DNA of 64,000 nt from Turbatrix aceti. Its lineage: Eukaryota; Nematoda; Chromadorea; Rhabditida; Panagrolaimidae. A program made the translations under genes and the position numbers. Under the pieces are notes generated by a model. That model saw only the letters and a list, made by a program, of their open reading frames with translations, was not told where the DNA came from and did not search any database. Within the stretch, counting starts at the first letter, position 1; the number at the start of each line of letters is the position of its first letter. Location: assembly GCA_963969345.1 (NCBI GenBank), contig OZ017768.1, forward strand, positions 8,766,718 to 8,830,717, given 5' to 3'. Shown piece after piece: positions 8,007-17,830 of the stretch.

Positions 8007-11000
8007 TCACACCATTCACCGTTTTTGACCGTCGACCGAACTTTCAGGTAATTATCGTAAGCAGCTTAATTTTTGGAAGGGTGAACGGGGTCGCCAAACG
8101 GTCAACACTCGGAGAAAGAGGAAGAAACAATATTATTCCGCTGCCAAGAATTCAGGGACCACTTTGGAGTGAAGAGGCGAACAATATTGTAGCTAATCGA
8201 GGCGGATAACGATGACCACTGACTGCTATGTACACCAGCACGTGCGGCGCGTGGCGTACGGGAGCTCGTTCAAGGCACTGTCAACTCGGTCAACACTCGA
8301 TCGCTGGCTCGATGACTCGATGGCGGCGAGGATGAGGGGGCGTGGGGGTTTCTAAATACCTCTTGAAATTGACAAAGTATTGTTGAAGCTGAGGAAACGG
8401 ATACATTTTGATTTTGACAACAGCAGGGGAAGAAAAACACGCAAAAAATCGGATAAAAAAAGAGGACAATGGGGTGCACGAAAATTTTTTTACGTCCACA
8501 TGTTGAAACACCTGGTTAGTCATGGGTTTTATTGTTCTTTGGAGAGTAAAAAAGGATGACTAGGATTGAAAGATTGAACGCCTGAAATTTTATTTTTGGT
8601 TCTGAAAATCAGAAAATAATCATTTTTGTTGTTTTGAGTCAAATTCAGTAAAGCAAATTCAGTTTCCGGCAACAATTTGCAAAGTTCACAACTTCAAAAT
8701 CGTTAAAACAACCAAAGCATCATTTTTCGCAACTTTTCTGGTGTCAAATACCACAGCCAACGCGCCAACGAAAGGCAACACTCGTCTGTAGATAAAAAAA
8801 ATAGAGCGTACAAAAGTAGCGTAAAAAGTCGGGCAAAAAGTCAATTTTCCTAGCGCATAAAAAAAAGTTGAACGAGGCGATAAAATCAACTCCCGGCAGT
8901 CCTGTATGATAAATGTATGTATGTATGTTTTGCAATGTGTAGTGTATACGACTACCAAACTGGTAAGAAAGGCCGGTAGCGCACAAGTTAGGGGGAAATG
9001 TTTAGTTTGGTAGTTTGGCGCGGATACGCACTCGCAAGCGCAAGGACACGTCTACTCGGAGGGTCAATTATCAGATCAACCCATCATCCATCGTTCGTTC
9101 AGGGGTTATATCCCGTTTCGTTTCTTCCGTGACGAAAAACTGTTTGGATGTCATTTGAGTGAGCTTCCGATTGGGTGGGGATAAAGAAAAGAAAACAAAA
9201 CAAATACAAACACGCGCAGGACAGTCAGGCAGTCAGGCTGGCATCATTCGGGTAAGTCGGGTTAATCGGGTGGTGGATAAAGTGACCGACCGACCACCTG
9301 ACCACCAACTATCTTCTGATCCTGCAGATCCGGCGGATTAACCTTAGCCCCTGTCCACCCAACAAACGGTCAAGTGTGCTCCATGAAGATGGATCGACAA
9401 CCTAATTTGTAGATAAATAAATGTATCCTGAGGCGATGCATGTACGTTACCTTAGGGTCCGGTCTGCGAAAGTGCGCCCACGCCTGTCAAAAACATGGAT
9501 CAACATTACACAAAACGGCGTATCAAATAAGTATAAATTCTGTCTACTTGTTTGTTTTGCAGATTAGTACGCATAAATAGTTCACTCTTGTCGGATTTTT
9601 TTGTTAGTTTATTCCAAAAACCGGGATTGGAGAAAGTGACCGAAGGGGGGAGGGTTGTCATTGATCGGCGACTGAATAATGCATGAGCTCGACTGGAGCA
9701 TTGTCGTTAAAAACAGTTGAAAAAGTTGATAAATGCATTTTTGGTCAATTGACTGGGGAAAAGCCGTCGACCCGGTTATCTTGGATAGAAATGTTTTTTG
9801 GGATTCTTTTTATTATACCGCCTGGAGCTTTTTTTAGAAATATAATCGCATTTTTGAGAAATGGATTCGTGTAGGTTTTTTTTTGGTTTTTGGGATGTTA
9901 AAATTTTTTGTGCGCTTTTATTTTAAAGTTGAAATCTTTTACAAAAAAAATGGTTTTCGGTTTGTTCTACTATAAAATTAAACACTTTGATCATTTTTTT
10001 TCAATTCCATACAAGCAACAAACATCGATGATACGCATGTATTTACATCGAGTGGCCTTCCAACGACAACCGCAGGTGTTGATCGGATTAAGGCAATCTG
10101 CAGTTTCCGAAAACATCAGCTCGGCCGGCCAGTCAGCAAACAGGCTTCCGTTTACAATTTGTCATCAAAATCACATTTTTTGTACAAAAAATGTACAAAT
10201 TTAGTCAATCAATAAAATTTACGGCAGTCATGCTTTGACGCCGTCAGATAAATATACTGGAACCAAAACAGAACCAATAACCAGCAGCAACAACCGGAAT
10301 AACGCTCATATCGTAACGGTAAATGGCAATAAATTTGAAAAAAAAATAAAATAAAAGCAACACGCAAAATGGCAATAAAAAGACCATAAAAAGTGATCGT
10401 AAATCGGTCGGCGGCGGTTTGAAAGAACTCTCCATCGCCGCCCCAGAAGGGGGGCTAAATTTGGCTCGTTCGCATTTGCATTTACCGTCAATGATGGGCA
10501 AAGGGACCTGGGTGAAGGATAAAGACTAAAAATGTGACGCTATTTAGTAGTTTTCATTGAAGAATGTTTTTGGAGACAGAAAAAATGTTATTTATGGGTT
10601 TGCGTAAAAAAAAGTTTGTGCGCGACTTTTTTTGATGAAACAAAATAGAGGTAACCTGAAAACACTTTTTTGGATAAAAAATATCGCAGCATTTTTTTTG
10701 GAACAATTTTACATACATATTTTATTTAAAAAAGATTTTGTTTTGCTTTTACGAAATTTATTTTTCAAAAAAAACGTAAAAAAACAACCAAAATTCATCA
10801 AAAAATATCCAGATCGCCTTTTACAGCCTCGAGCGAAAGAAATGACCTCTTCAGCTGCATTTTATTTCATCTCATCTCCAATACTTTTTGATTTTCATTT
10901 TTACGGATAATCCAGAACTCTTCCAAAAATTTATTTAATTCGACCAATAATTTCCCCGCGGCGCCAATTCCCCAAGGTAGACGAGCCACTTTAAACAAAA

Positions 11001-12044
11001 TTGTTGTTTTTGTTGGTTTTGAACCAGAACGGGTCGTCGAGGCAGTCGACTGGTAATTACAAGTCAACTCTTTGGGTCCGAAGTCGACGGCGGGTGGCAC
11101 TTATCTTAGTCGGTGGTTATCCAAAAATTAAAGTTGTGCGAGTCCAGATGCCGACAGGGAAGTCGCACAAGATCGCGCCATCGCACTGCGTCTTTACGAC
11201 CCTGCCAATTAACCAGGCACGCATGTTTCGCGCGGGTCCGGGACAAAAGATAAAAGGCAAGTAGTAGGTACTTAAGGCAAGTGACTGGTTGGCAATTAAC
11301 TTTTCGGCATGTTGCGCTCCTTCCAAAAATATATGAAATACGACGACGACCGCGAATGAGTCATAAAAATTGTTGAAACAATAATAACATTATTCTTGGA
11401 CTCCAATTCTCGTTTTTGGGGTGCAGCATGAAACCGAATGAAATAGTTTCACGAAAGCAGTCTGCCTGGCACCGGGCAAGAGTGCTCTGATCAAATTATC
11501 TACTTATTTTTCTCTTCGACAAAAAAAAGTCTCAAGTCGAGCACTGAATTCAAAACACGCTCGGTAGAAGGCTCATTTGTCAGCCGTCAAGTGAACAAAA
11601 AATACCTCGCTATCAGTTGTCAGAGCATTTTTACACAGATGTGACTGAGGATTTGTTCCACGAAGAAATAAAAGATACTACATATTTACTTGACAAATTT
11701 GCAGACTCTTGACTACCAATTTATTATCACCAACGTTTCTTTTATTTATGTATTGCAACAAAAAACCTTGCATTGCACTGGGCTAAAAAATAACTGGACA
11801 TACTACCCATTGAATTTTATTGTTGCAATAAATGTTATTTGTTTCGCATTTTATCTGGGAAAACTGACATTATTTTTTGTTGACAATTGAAAAAATTATT
11901 GGCTGCAGTTTGGCCTGGGAAATCGGAGTGGCGACTCGGGGGATGTCCCCGAGATCTCCGGGGACTCCCCCGCCCAAAAGTAATACCCCGAGAAATTTTG
12001 GGGTAAACATTAAAAAAAAGCGCTTTTTTGACCAAAAAGGTAAC
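8007..12044. other. Long intergenic region, no supported gene
   Basis: Open frames here are short or low-complexity, lack signal peptides and have no convincing exon joins. Features seen are A/T homopolymers, a GT-rich TGTATGTATGTATG near 8915 and a GC-rich hairpin at 11935-11953 (stem CTCGGGG / CCCCGAG). The region probably holds regulatory sequence for flanking genes. Confidence 0.5.
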
Positions 12045-12116
12045 CTCTCCGGCCGGGAATCGAACCCGGGTCTCGCACGTGACAGGCGCGGATACTTACC
12101 ACTATACTACCGAAGA
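12045..12116 (-). tRNA. tRNA-Asp (anticodon GTC)
   Basis: The minus strand folds into a 72-base cloverleaf. The acceptor stem TCTTCGG pairs with CCGGAGA (one G-U). The D arm is TAGTATAGTGGTAAGTATC, the anticodon arm is CGCGC-CTGTCAC-GTGCG with GTC at positions 34-36, and the T arm contains GGTTCGATTCC. The discriminator is G73. There is no intron. Confidence 0.93.
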
Positions 12117-12701
12117 TGCTTTTTGGACCCTGCGGGAAAATTTCGTAGCGGACAAAATTGCATTACACTTCTAATTTTTTTGTGTTTCGACACGACAAAA
12201 TACGGGGGAAAAGATAGGATATATCTAATTTCTTGTTTTTCACTATCCAGCTTATAGCAGCCGAAAAACCAAAATAGATAAAAAAAAGTGCACTTACCGT
12301 AACAATATTTAAAAAAATCTGAGTATGCCATTGTATTTACCGTCTTCCAAAACTCTTAATTTTTTTTTTCAACTTATCCGTTTTCCATTTTTTTATTTTT
12401 AGTTTTAGTGTTCTGCAACGATTTCATCTCATGTCAAAAATTTTTATGTTGGAATTAAAGTGTCTTGTTTTTTTTACAGTTGTAATTAAAAAACGTTTTC
12501 CACGTTTTAATGTCATTGATTCTTGTGATTGTGTTTTAAATCCAAATCATTTGCCCCATAAAAAATGTCATTTCAAACACCCTCAAGCGTTGAAGATCAT
12601 CTTAAAAGTTGTCTGTTATTGAACGTGGCATCCACGTATTCCCTTTTACCATCCTTATAAATACAAACATTGTCAGGTTATCAGCATAGTCATCTGTTAG
12701 C
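12117..12701. other. Intergenic
   Basis: A/T-rich spacer with no gene seen. TATAAATA at 12656-12663 is a likely TATA box for the gene starting at 12702. Confidence 0.5.
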
Positions 12702-13097
12702 ATGGCTTCAATTTTCATTATTTTCCTATTCTTTGCAGCAGGCGCTGTCTTCCATACCGGATTGGCGCTAAGACGCGACGTCTATGGACTACTCAACAAA
12801 AATTACGCCGTGATTTCGAAACTAAACACCAACGTAACATTATTGGAACCCGAAGCACAACTGGCCATCCTTCAATCCGAGTTTGTCCAAGATGTTCAAA
12901 ATTACACAGCAAAGCTCGCCTATGTAGCCCGTTCCTACGTTGTGCCCGATGTTAGCTACCGCATGATCTTTGACATCGAATCCCGAGAAAAAAATATTTC
13001 TCGTCTTACGGTGCCTATCAATATCCGAAATGGAACAATTTACATCCGGGCTGTGAAACTATATGGTAAAGAGGATGACCTTAGTTACAAAGATTAA
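12702..13097 (+). CDS. Secreted cystatin-like protein A (divergent)
   Basis: This single exon encodes 131 residues with a signal peptide (MASIFIIFLFFAAGAVFHTG) and three N-glycosylation sequons (NVT, NYT, NIS). An amphipathic helix is followed by RSYVVPDVSYRMIF, which aligns by eye with KQVPGGVNYRLYF in the paralogue at 16808. That position corresponds to the QxVxG protease-contact loop of cystatins, here changed to YVVPD, so cysteine-protease inhibition is doubtful. The TATA box is at 12656 and AATAAA at 13126. It could instead be a secreted family of cystatin fold with a new role. Confidence 0.6.
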   Translation: MASIFIIFLFFAAGAVFHTGLALRRDVYGLLNKNYAVISKLNTNVTLLEPEAQLAILQSEFVQDVQNYTAKLAYVARSYVVPDVSYRMIFDIESREKNISRLTVPINIRNGTIYIRAVKLYGKEDDLSYKD

Positions 13098-13589
13098 TCA
13101 TGAGATTAATCATTGCGATGTCGTAAATAAACTGCATGCATTATTTTTTTTTAATTAAGCAGGAGCAAAAGATCTAAAATATTTTAAAATAAGTTCTAAA
13201 ATGATATTTTTGGTATGAAAAGCGGCAGACCGAATTCGAAATGAAAACACAAATGTAATGAATGTAAAAATTTGAAAAAAAATGGTTTACATTTACTGTC
13301 TTTCTAAATAATTTTTGTGGATGTGAGCAATTCTAATGAAATATATCAAATTTGCAATTAATTTTGCAATATTTAGGAACCGCAAGTTTTTGAAGTTACA
13401 GATACTTCTAAAGTGAAAACATTTTTGCGCACAAATGTTACGTTTTTGTGGTTATGCGCTATAAAATATTTATGAAAAATAGCAATTTTTGACACCCAAA
13501 AAATTTTTCCGGTATCATCCAATGAACTTCCACTCAAAATCTTGTGTTTTATTCGAAAAAAATATGGATACAACAGACAAAAAAACAGA
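13098..13589. other. Intergenic
   Basis: A/T-rich spacer holding the convergent 3' ends of the cystatin-like gene and the four-helix membrane gene. No further gene is seen. Confidence 0.5.
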
Positions 13590-14124
13590 TCACATTTCAC
13601 CCGATTTGACGTACGCAAGAGAGGCAACTATCGAGCCGAGTTTGAAGGCGATCGAAAACACGTAGTAGTATTCGGCGAAAACGTATTTAGCATGGGCTTT
13701 ATGCCGCTCTTCCGGTGACATCGTTGTTCCGTTGAACAATGGATCGTTCAAATATTTTCCGTAGACATCGTCACTCACAACCACGTCAGCTGCGTGATAA
13801 CCCCAGATTGCAAGTAGGTTGGCCAACATTATCATGCCCTGGACGATGGTGTACATGATAGCGAGACCAAAGCTCTTCGTGCCAAATATGGAACCCAGCA
13901 TCGTTAACATGATCGCGGAAAAGAAAAGTGTGAGGGTGGAAGCTTCATCGTTGTCCCACAAATAACCGTCGTAAATTAGTTGAATGAAAGCAAGTCCGAC
14001 GACAAGCGTCATAGCGGACTGAAAAAAATTACATACGTTTTTTGGGTGGAAAAACAATACAAAAACAAACCTGGGCGAAGCCCGTCGTTGCGGCAGGTGA
14101 TCTTTGTTGTTGTTGATAGTACAT
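13590..14124 (-). CDS. Four-helix membrane protein, copy 1
   Basis: Exon 1 (14124-14071) encodes 18 residues (MYYQQQQRSPAATTGFAQ). A 52-base intron ends TTTTTTTCAG. Exon 2 (14018-13590) completes a 160-residue protein. Four hydrophobic helices are visible, with a conserved YDGYLW after the first, a TTMSPEER in the loop before the fourth and an EYYYVFSIAFKLGSIV helix. The paralogue at 15255-15780 has the same intron position and phase. I recognise no named tetraspan family; MARVEL-like or nematode-specific proteins are possible. The start is chosen because the first exon length equals that of the paralogue. Confidence 0.75.
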
Positions 14125-14139
14125 CTTCTGAGAGCAATG

Positions 14140-14320
14140 ATTTGACTACTGATGATCTGCTTTTTATACTTCTCGACGAATCATTTTGATTTGCATATGT
14201 ACGTACACGTGATTATTCATATTTATCTGATAAGCAATTTTTTGTTTGTTGTTTTCTATTCAGGAATCATCAAACATTTTTTATCGACAAACAATCGTGT
14301 CAAGACGATTTCAAATTACA
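14140..14320. repeat. Inverted promoter repeat, left arm
   Basis: This segment is an inverted match to about 15080-15250, including CACGTGATTATTCAT, a TGATAAGCAATTTTTTGTTTG stretch and TCAGGAATC. Each arm lies directly upstream of one four-helix gene, so the duplication included promoter sequence. Confidence 0.7.
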
Positions 14321-14644
14321 CTTCAACTTTTATTACGTCATTTTTATTCTAAATCAAACATCGTAAATAAAAACTTTTTTAATTTATGAAACAAATGATA
14401 TAATCTGTTTCTATCGTTTAACAAAATTAATTCATAGAAAAAGCGAAAGATTTAAAAATTTCAATTCTTGAATATTGATTGCAATTTTTTAGCCCACTCA
14501 TCGTCGTTGAATAAATCATTTTTTTTCGCATCATCGTTTTTTGTCAAATGAATATTCAATAATTTTTGAACATCACAAGACCCAAAATAACCTTATAAAA
14601 CGCTTCTTTGTACTAACTTTTACCCCTCATTTGAAGCACGCAAA

Positions 14645-14995
14645 ATGAATTATATCCAAATCGCCATCACAGTTGCCGTCGCATCTCTTTTCCTCCTCTC
14701 CGGTGAAGCAACCGAAATTGGCAACGTGATAAACATTCCACTGTCTGATCCCATGGTCTTGTCGTACATCTCTGATATTATCGCTGCTCTGAAGAATGAG
14801 GGACTCTATGATCCCGTTACCACGAGCGCAGAAGACGGGCCTAATATTATGGCCGTTATCCAGGAAAACGTAGTATTAGAACCCCCGTTATTCGTTTACG
14901 TCTTCCTACCTCTCTATCCTACCGGCCTGCTTCGTATGAAGGTTACTTCTCACTTTAATGGAGATACAGATATCAACGATTTTACTTTTGTTTGA
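14645..14995 (+). CDS. Secreted cystatin-like protein B (divergent)
   Basis: This single exon encodes 116 residues with a signal peptide (MNYIQIAITVAVASLFLLSG) and no cysteine in the mature part. The order of a helix, then ENVVLEPPLFVYVFLPL, then a short basic strand matches the other three cystatin-like paralogues. The QxVxG loop is replaced by NVVLE. TATAAAA lies near 14594 and AATAAA near 15031. It sits in the spacer between the inverted four-helix gene pair. Placement in the family rests on pattern and context, so it is less certain than the gene at 16808. Confidence 0.5.
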   Translation: MNYIQIAITVAVASLFLLSGEATEIGNVINIPLSDPMVLSYISDIIAALKNEGLYDPVTTSAEDGPNIMAVIQENVVLEPPLFVYVFLPLYPTGLLRMKVTSHFNGDTDINDFTFV

Positions 14996-15079
14996 ATGCC
15001 TTGTTCTGGATTTGATTCTGAATAATTGTGAATAAAAATGATGCAATAAATGCTTGAGTGTATTACATTTGGCAGTAAT

Positions 15080-15250
15080 TGACAGGGTCTTGACACGATT
15101 GTTTGCATATAAAAAATATTTGAGGATTCCTGAATCGGAAACAACAAACAACAAAAAATTGTTTATCAGAAATGAATAATCACGTGTATGTATGCAAATC
15201 AAAATGCTTTTTTGAAAGCTATAAAAAAGCAGATCGTCATTCGACAAATT
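15080..15250. repeat. Inverted promoter repeat, right arm
   Basis: This is the inverted partner of 14140-14320 (shared TTGACACGATTGTTT, GATTCCTGAAT, ATGAATAATCACGTG). It ends shortly before the start codon of the second four-helix gene. Confidence 0.7.
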
Positions 15251-15254
15251 TTCA

Positions 15255-15780
15255 ATGGTAGAAAATAATGAGCAAAAGCTTCCTGACGTCACAACGGGTC
15301 CCATCAAGGTTTGTTTTTGTTTTTTTTTCTTCGGAAAAAACGCTTGTGATCTTTCAGATCGCTATGATAGTTGTCGTCGGACTCGCCGGCATTCAACTGC
15401 TTTACGACGGTTATCTGTGGGTTCTGGAAGATGCCACTTTATTCACATTATTCTTTACTTCGATGACGTTAATAATTCTGGGCTGCATTCTTCGCACGAA
15501 GAGCGCCAGTCTCGCTACTACGTACGCCGTCGTCGCGGGCATCATGATACTCGGCAATTTGATAGCAATCATTTTTTACAAATCGGTTATCGCGTTTCTG
15601 AATGATGACGGACAATTTATGAACTCAACGATCAACGAAATGACTACAATGTCGCCGGAAGAGCGAAAAGAATGGCTAGTGGAATCTATTTTCAACGAAT
15701 ACTACTACTTGTTTTCGATGGCCTTCAAATTCGGTTCGATTGTCGTTTCTTTTTTGTACGTCAAATCTGATGAAGTGTGA
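15255..15780 (+). CDS. Four-helix membrane protein, copy 2
   Basis: Exon 1 (15255-15308) encodes 18 residues (MVENNEQKLPDVTTGPIK). The intron 15309-15357 ends CTTTCAG. Exon 2 (15358-15780) gives a 158-residue protein with four hydrophobic helices, YDGYLW, TTMSPEERK and an EYYYLFSMAFKFGSIV last helix. The first exon has no similarity to copy 1 in sequence but equals it in length and phase. The two genes diverge across the cystatin-like gene at 14645 and appear to come from an inverted duplication. The role is unknown. Confidence 0.75.
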
Positions 15781-16278
15781 TCTTTACTTTTTTGAATGTT
15801 GTATTGATATTTTTAAAAATAAAACGCGATTTTGTATCGCAGTACTTCCAAGCTTAGAAGAAGGCGGTAGACATTTTTTTTATGAATGGCATTTTCAAAT
15901 AAGTTTAAACTCAAAAGCAATATCTTTTTTGGTATAAAACCTAAATATTTAGTTATCGAAAAGGCTTACAAAAAACCTTTGGTAAACAAATTTTTGCTCA
16001 AAATTTATTTTTAGACGGAAACGAAAAACGACATTTGTTTTTCACTTGGAATGTATAATTTAATAAATTAATATCAAATCGTATTTTTTTCACCTAAAGA
16101 CGTATGATACCGCTGTTCAAGACCACCTCCACATTTTCAAGCGCCTCTTCGTTGCCTGCAGCTACATCAATATTCAAATTTTAAAATTTAAAAATAAAAT
16201 TAATATTTCACGGTGTAGCGATGGTACATAACATATACCATCATCCCATCTGTCAACAATCGTCGAGCTTTTTTCAAC
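15781..16278. other. Intergenic
   Basis: A/T-rich spacer with no gene seen. Confidence 0.5.
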
Positions 16279-16605
16279 ATGAATTTTAGTAGGATCGTCA
16301 TAGTCGTTGCACTCGTTGCTGCTGCAACTCTCTGCTATGCTGATAAAAAGGCAGTCCCCGTTTTACGCAAAGACACATCCCTCTACCCTCTTATCCCAAT
16401 TGCCCTTACTGCCATCGAAAACGAGAGAATGGGGACTGGAGAACGCGAACTTCTGGCTGCGTTAAAGTTTGACGATACGGAATATTGGCTTTACTTCTTC
16501 CTGTCCGAAGTGCCTGCTTCCCAGGAAGCGCGGTCGGTTGCACGCGTGATTTTGGTAAATGTCAATGGTATGGGTTTTCGAGCTAACAGCGTTTCCATTG
16601 TGTAA
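16279..16605 (+). CDS. Secreted cystatin-like protein C (divergent)
   Basis: This single exon encodes 108 residues. A signal peptide (MNFSRIVIVVALVAAATLCYA) precedes a helix (PIALTAIENERMGTGERELLAAL), a loop with EYWLYFFLSEV, and a final strand (RVILVNVNGMGF). The SLYPLIPIAL segment parallels SLIPVARKDL of the next gene. The protease-contact loop is degenerate (LKFDD). AATAAA lies near 16636. It is tandem with 16808-17218, about 200 bases apart. Confidence 0.55.
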   Translation: MNFSRIVIVVALVAAATLCYADKKAVPVLRKDTSLYPLIPIALTAIENERMGTGERELLAALKFDDTEYWLYFFLSEVPASQEARSVARVILVNVNGMGFRANSVSIV

Positions 16606-16807
16606 ACTGTTTTTTTGAGAGGTGCAAGATGAGTTAATAAATATTTTTAAAAATTGTGGAATGTCAAAAATTGTTTTTGGATTTTTGAGCGTTAGCAAAA
16701 CATAAACCAGAAACAATGCAGAATGTTCACATCAAGCGACTCGGCACACCCTCTGGCTACATATATAAATATTACCCCTCCAAAAAAAGATCCAGTCTTT
16801 TGTTTAA

Positions 16808-17218
16808 ATGAATTCTCGCGCGTCGATACTAGTTGTCTTCGTTGTCGTGGCAGCAGCAGCCATTTGTGGTGCTAAATCACTCGATCGTTCTGGCTTCGAT
16901 AAAATCAGCGAGGGAAATAACGGCTTTAATGACGTTGGAAACGATTATGAAAAATTACCAGTCATCGATAATGGCATCTGGTCACTGATTCCCGTGGCAA
17001 GAAAAGACCTTCAGATGCGGCGCCTGATCGAGCTTCACGACGAACCAATAATTGCGGGTGCGGCTGCCAAACAGGTGCCCGGTGGGGTCAATTACAGGCT
17101 GTACTTTGTCCTTCCCCGGATGGTGATCACAAGGGTAGATGCATACCTGGTGTGCCGGATTGAGCTTTTCAAAAGTTCTGCTGGAATCATTGAAATTATT
17201 GATGTTGGACTTCATTGA
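16808..17218 (+). CDS. Secreted cystatin-like protein D
   Basis: This single exon encodes 136 residues. A signal peptide (MNSRASILVVFVVVAAAAIC) is followed by an acidic linker, a helix with IPVARKDL, then KQVPGGVNYRLYFVLP at residues 88-103 and two more strands. QVPGG-VNYRLYF resembles the cystatin QxVxG loop and following strand (Q and last G kept, central V replaced by P). Cystatins inhibit papain-type cysteine proteases; whether this one does is inference. Only one cysteine remains in the mature chain, so the paired disulphides of type 2 cystatins are absent. TATATAAAT lies near 16759. Confidence 0.62.
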   Translation: MNSRASILVVFVVVAAAAICGAKSLDRSGFDKISEGNNGFNDVGNDYEKLPVIDNGIWSLIPVARKDLQMRRLIELHDEPIIAGAAAKQVPGGVNYRLYFVLPRMVITRVDAYLVCRIELFKSSAGIIEIIDVGLH

Positions 17219-17635
17219 ATTTTATGGTGTAATTAATAAAAATAAATTTTTTTGCTTATAAGAATTTTTTTCTACTGAAAAAAAACAAAAATGATGTCAT
17301 CCGATGAAAAATAGAAGAAATGAAAACAAATGAGTCATCCCGGTTGATTTTATCCTGACGATTCAAAAACTGGAAACATAATCAAACCGAATAAAAGGAT
17401 ATAAGAGTCGCCGTTTACTGACCTCGTTTGCGCACTTGTCAGGTAGTTAGTTATTCCATAGCACGAATAATATTTTTTCTGAAGACTTTAATTTTCTAAT
17501 TTTTTGCAGATTTTCAATTTATTTTTGCCTGTTAATGAATTTTGTCATTTTGAAAAATATTGTGTAAACTTTTTTTACTGCGCAACCCAACTTTGCATAA
17601 TTACCTGTCATGATCCGGACAAAATCGTGCAGGAC

Positions 17636-17830
17636 ATGTATGGTCACTACGCGCAACCGCGCAACAAGGAAGGTGGGGTAGTTGTCTCATCCACGAAACG
17701 TTATGACCCAGAAAGAGCACTCACCCCCTCCGGTCTGTTCACTCACGGCAACAGGGGTGCGCGAGAGCATGCAACGTTTTCGTTCGGTCATCCGGTCGAT
17801 CATCAGCCATCGGTCTGCGTCCTGATGTGA
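17636..17830 (+). CDS. Small protein with C-terminal CAAX box
   Basis: The frame ends SVCVLM, a strong farnesylation-type CAAX motif (Met last), then TGA at 17828. The last 65 or so residues are codon-like and polar (YGHYAQPRNKEGG, TKRYDPERALTPSG). The frame is open upstream to about 17511, where a TTTTTTGCAG acceptor lies, so the first in-frame ATG at 17636 may not be the true start. AATAAA follows near 17910. If real, it would be a short lipid-anchored protein at membranes. No family is recognised. Confidence 0.4.
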   Translation: MYGHYAQPRNKEGGVVVSSTKRYDPERALTPSGLFTHGNRGAREHATFSFGHPVDHQPSVCVLM

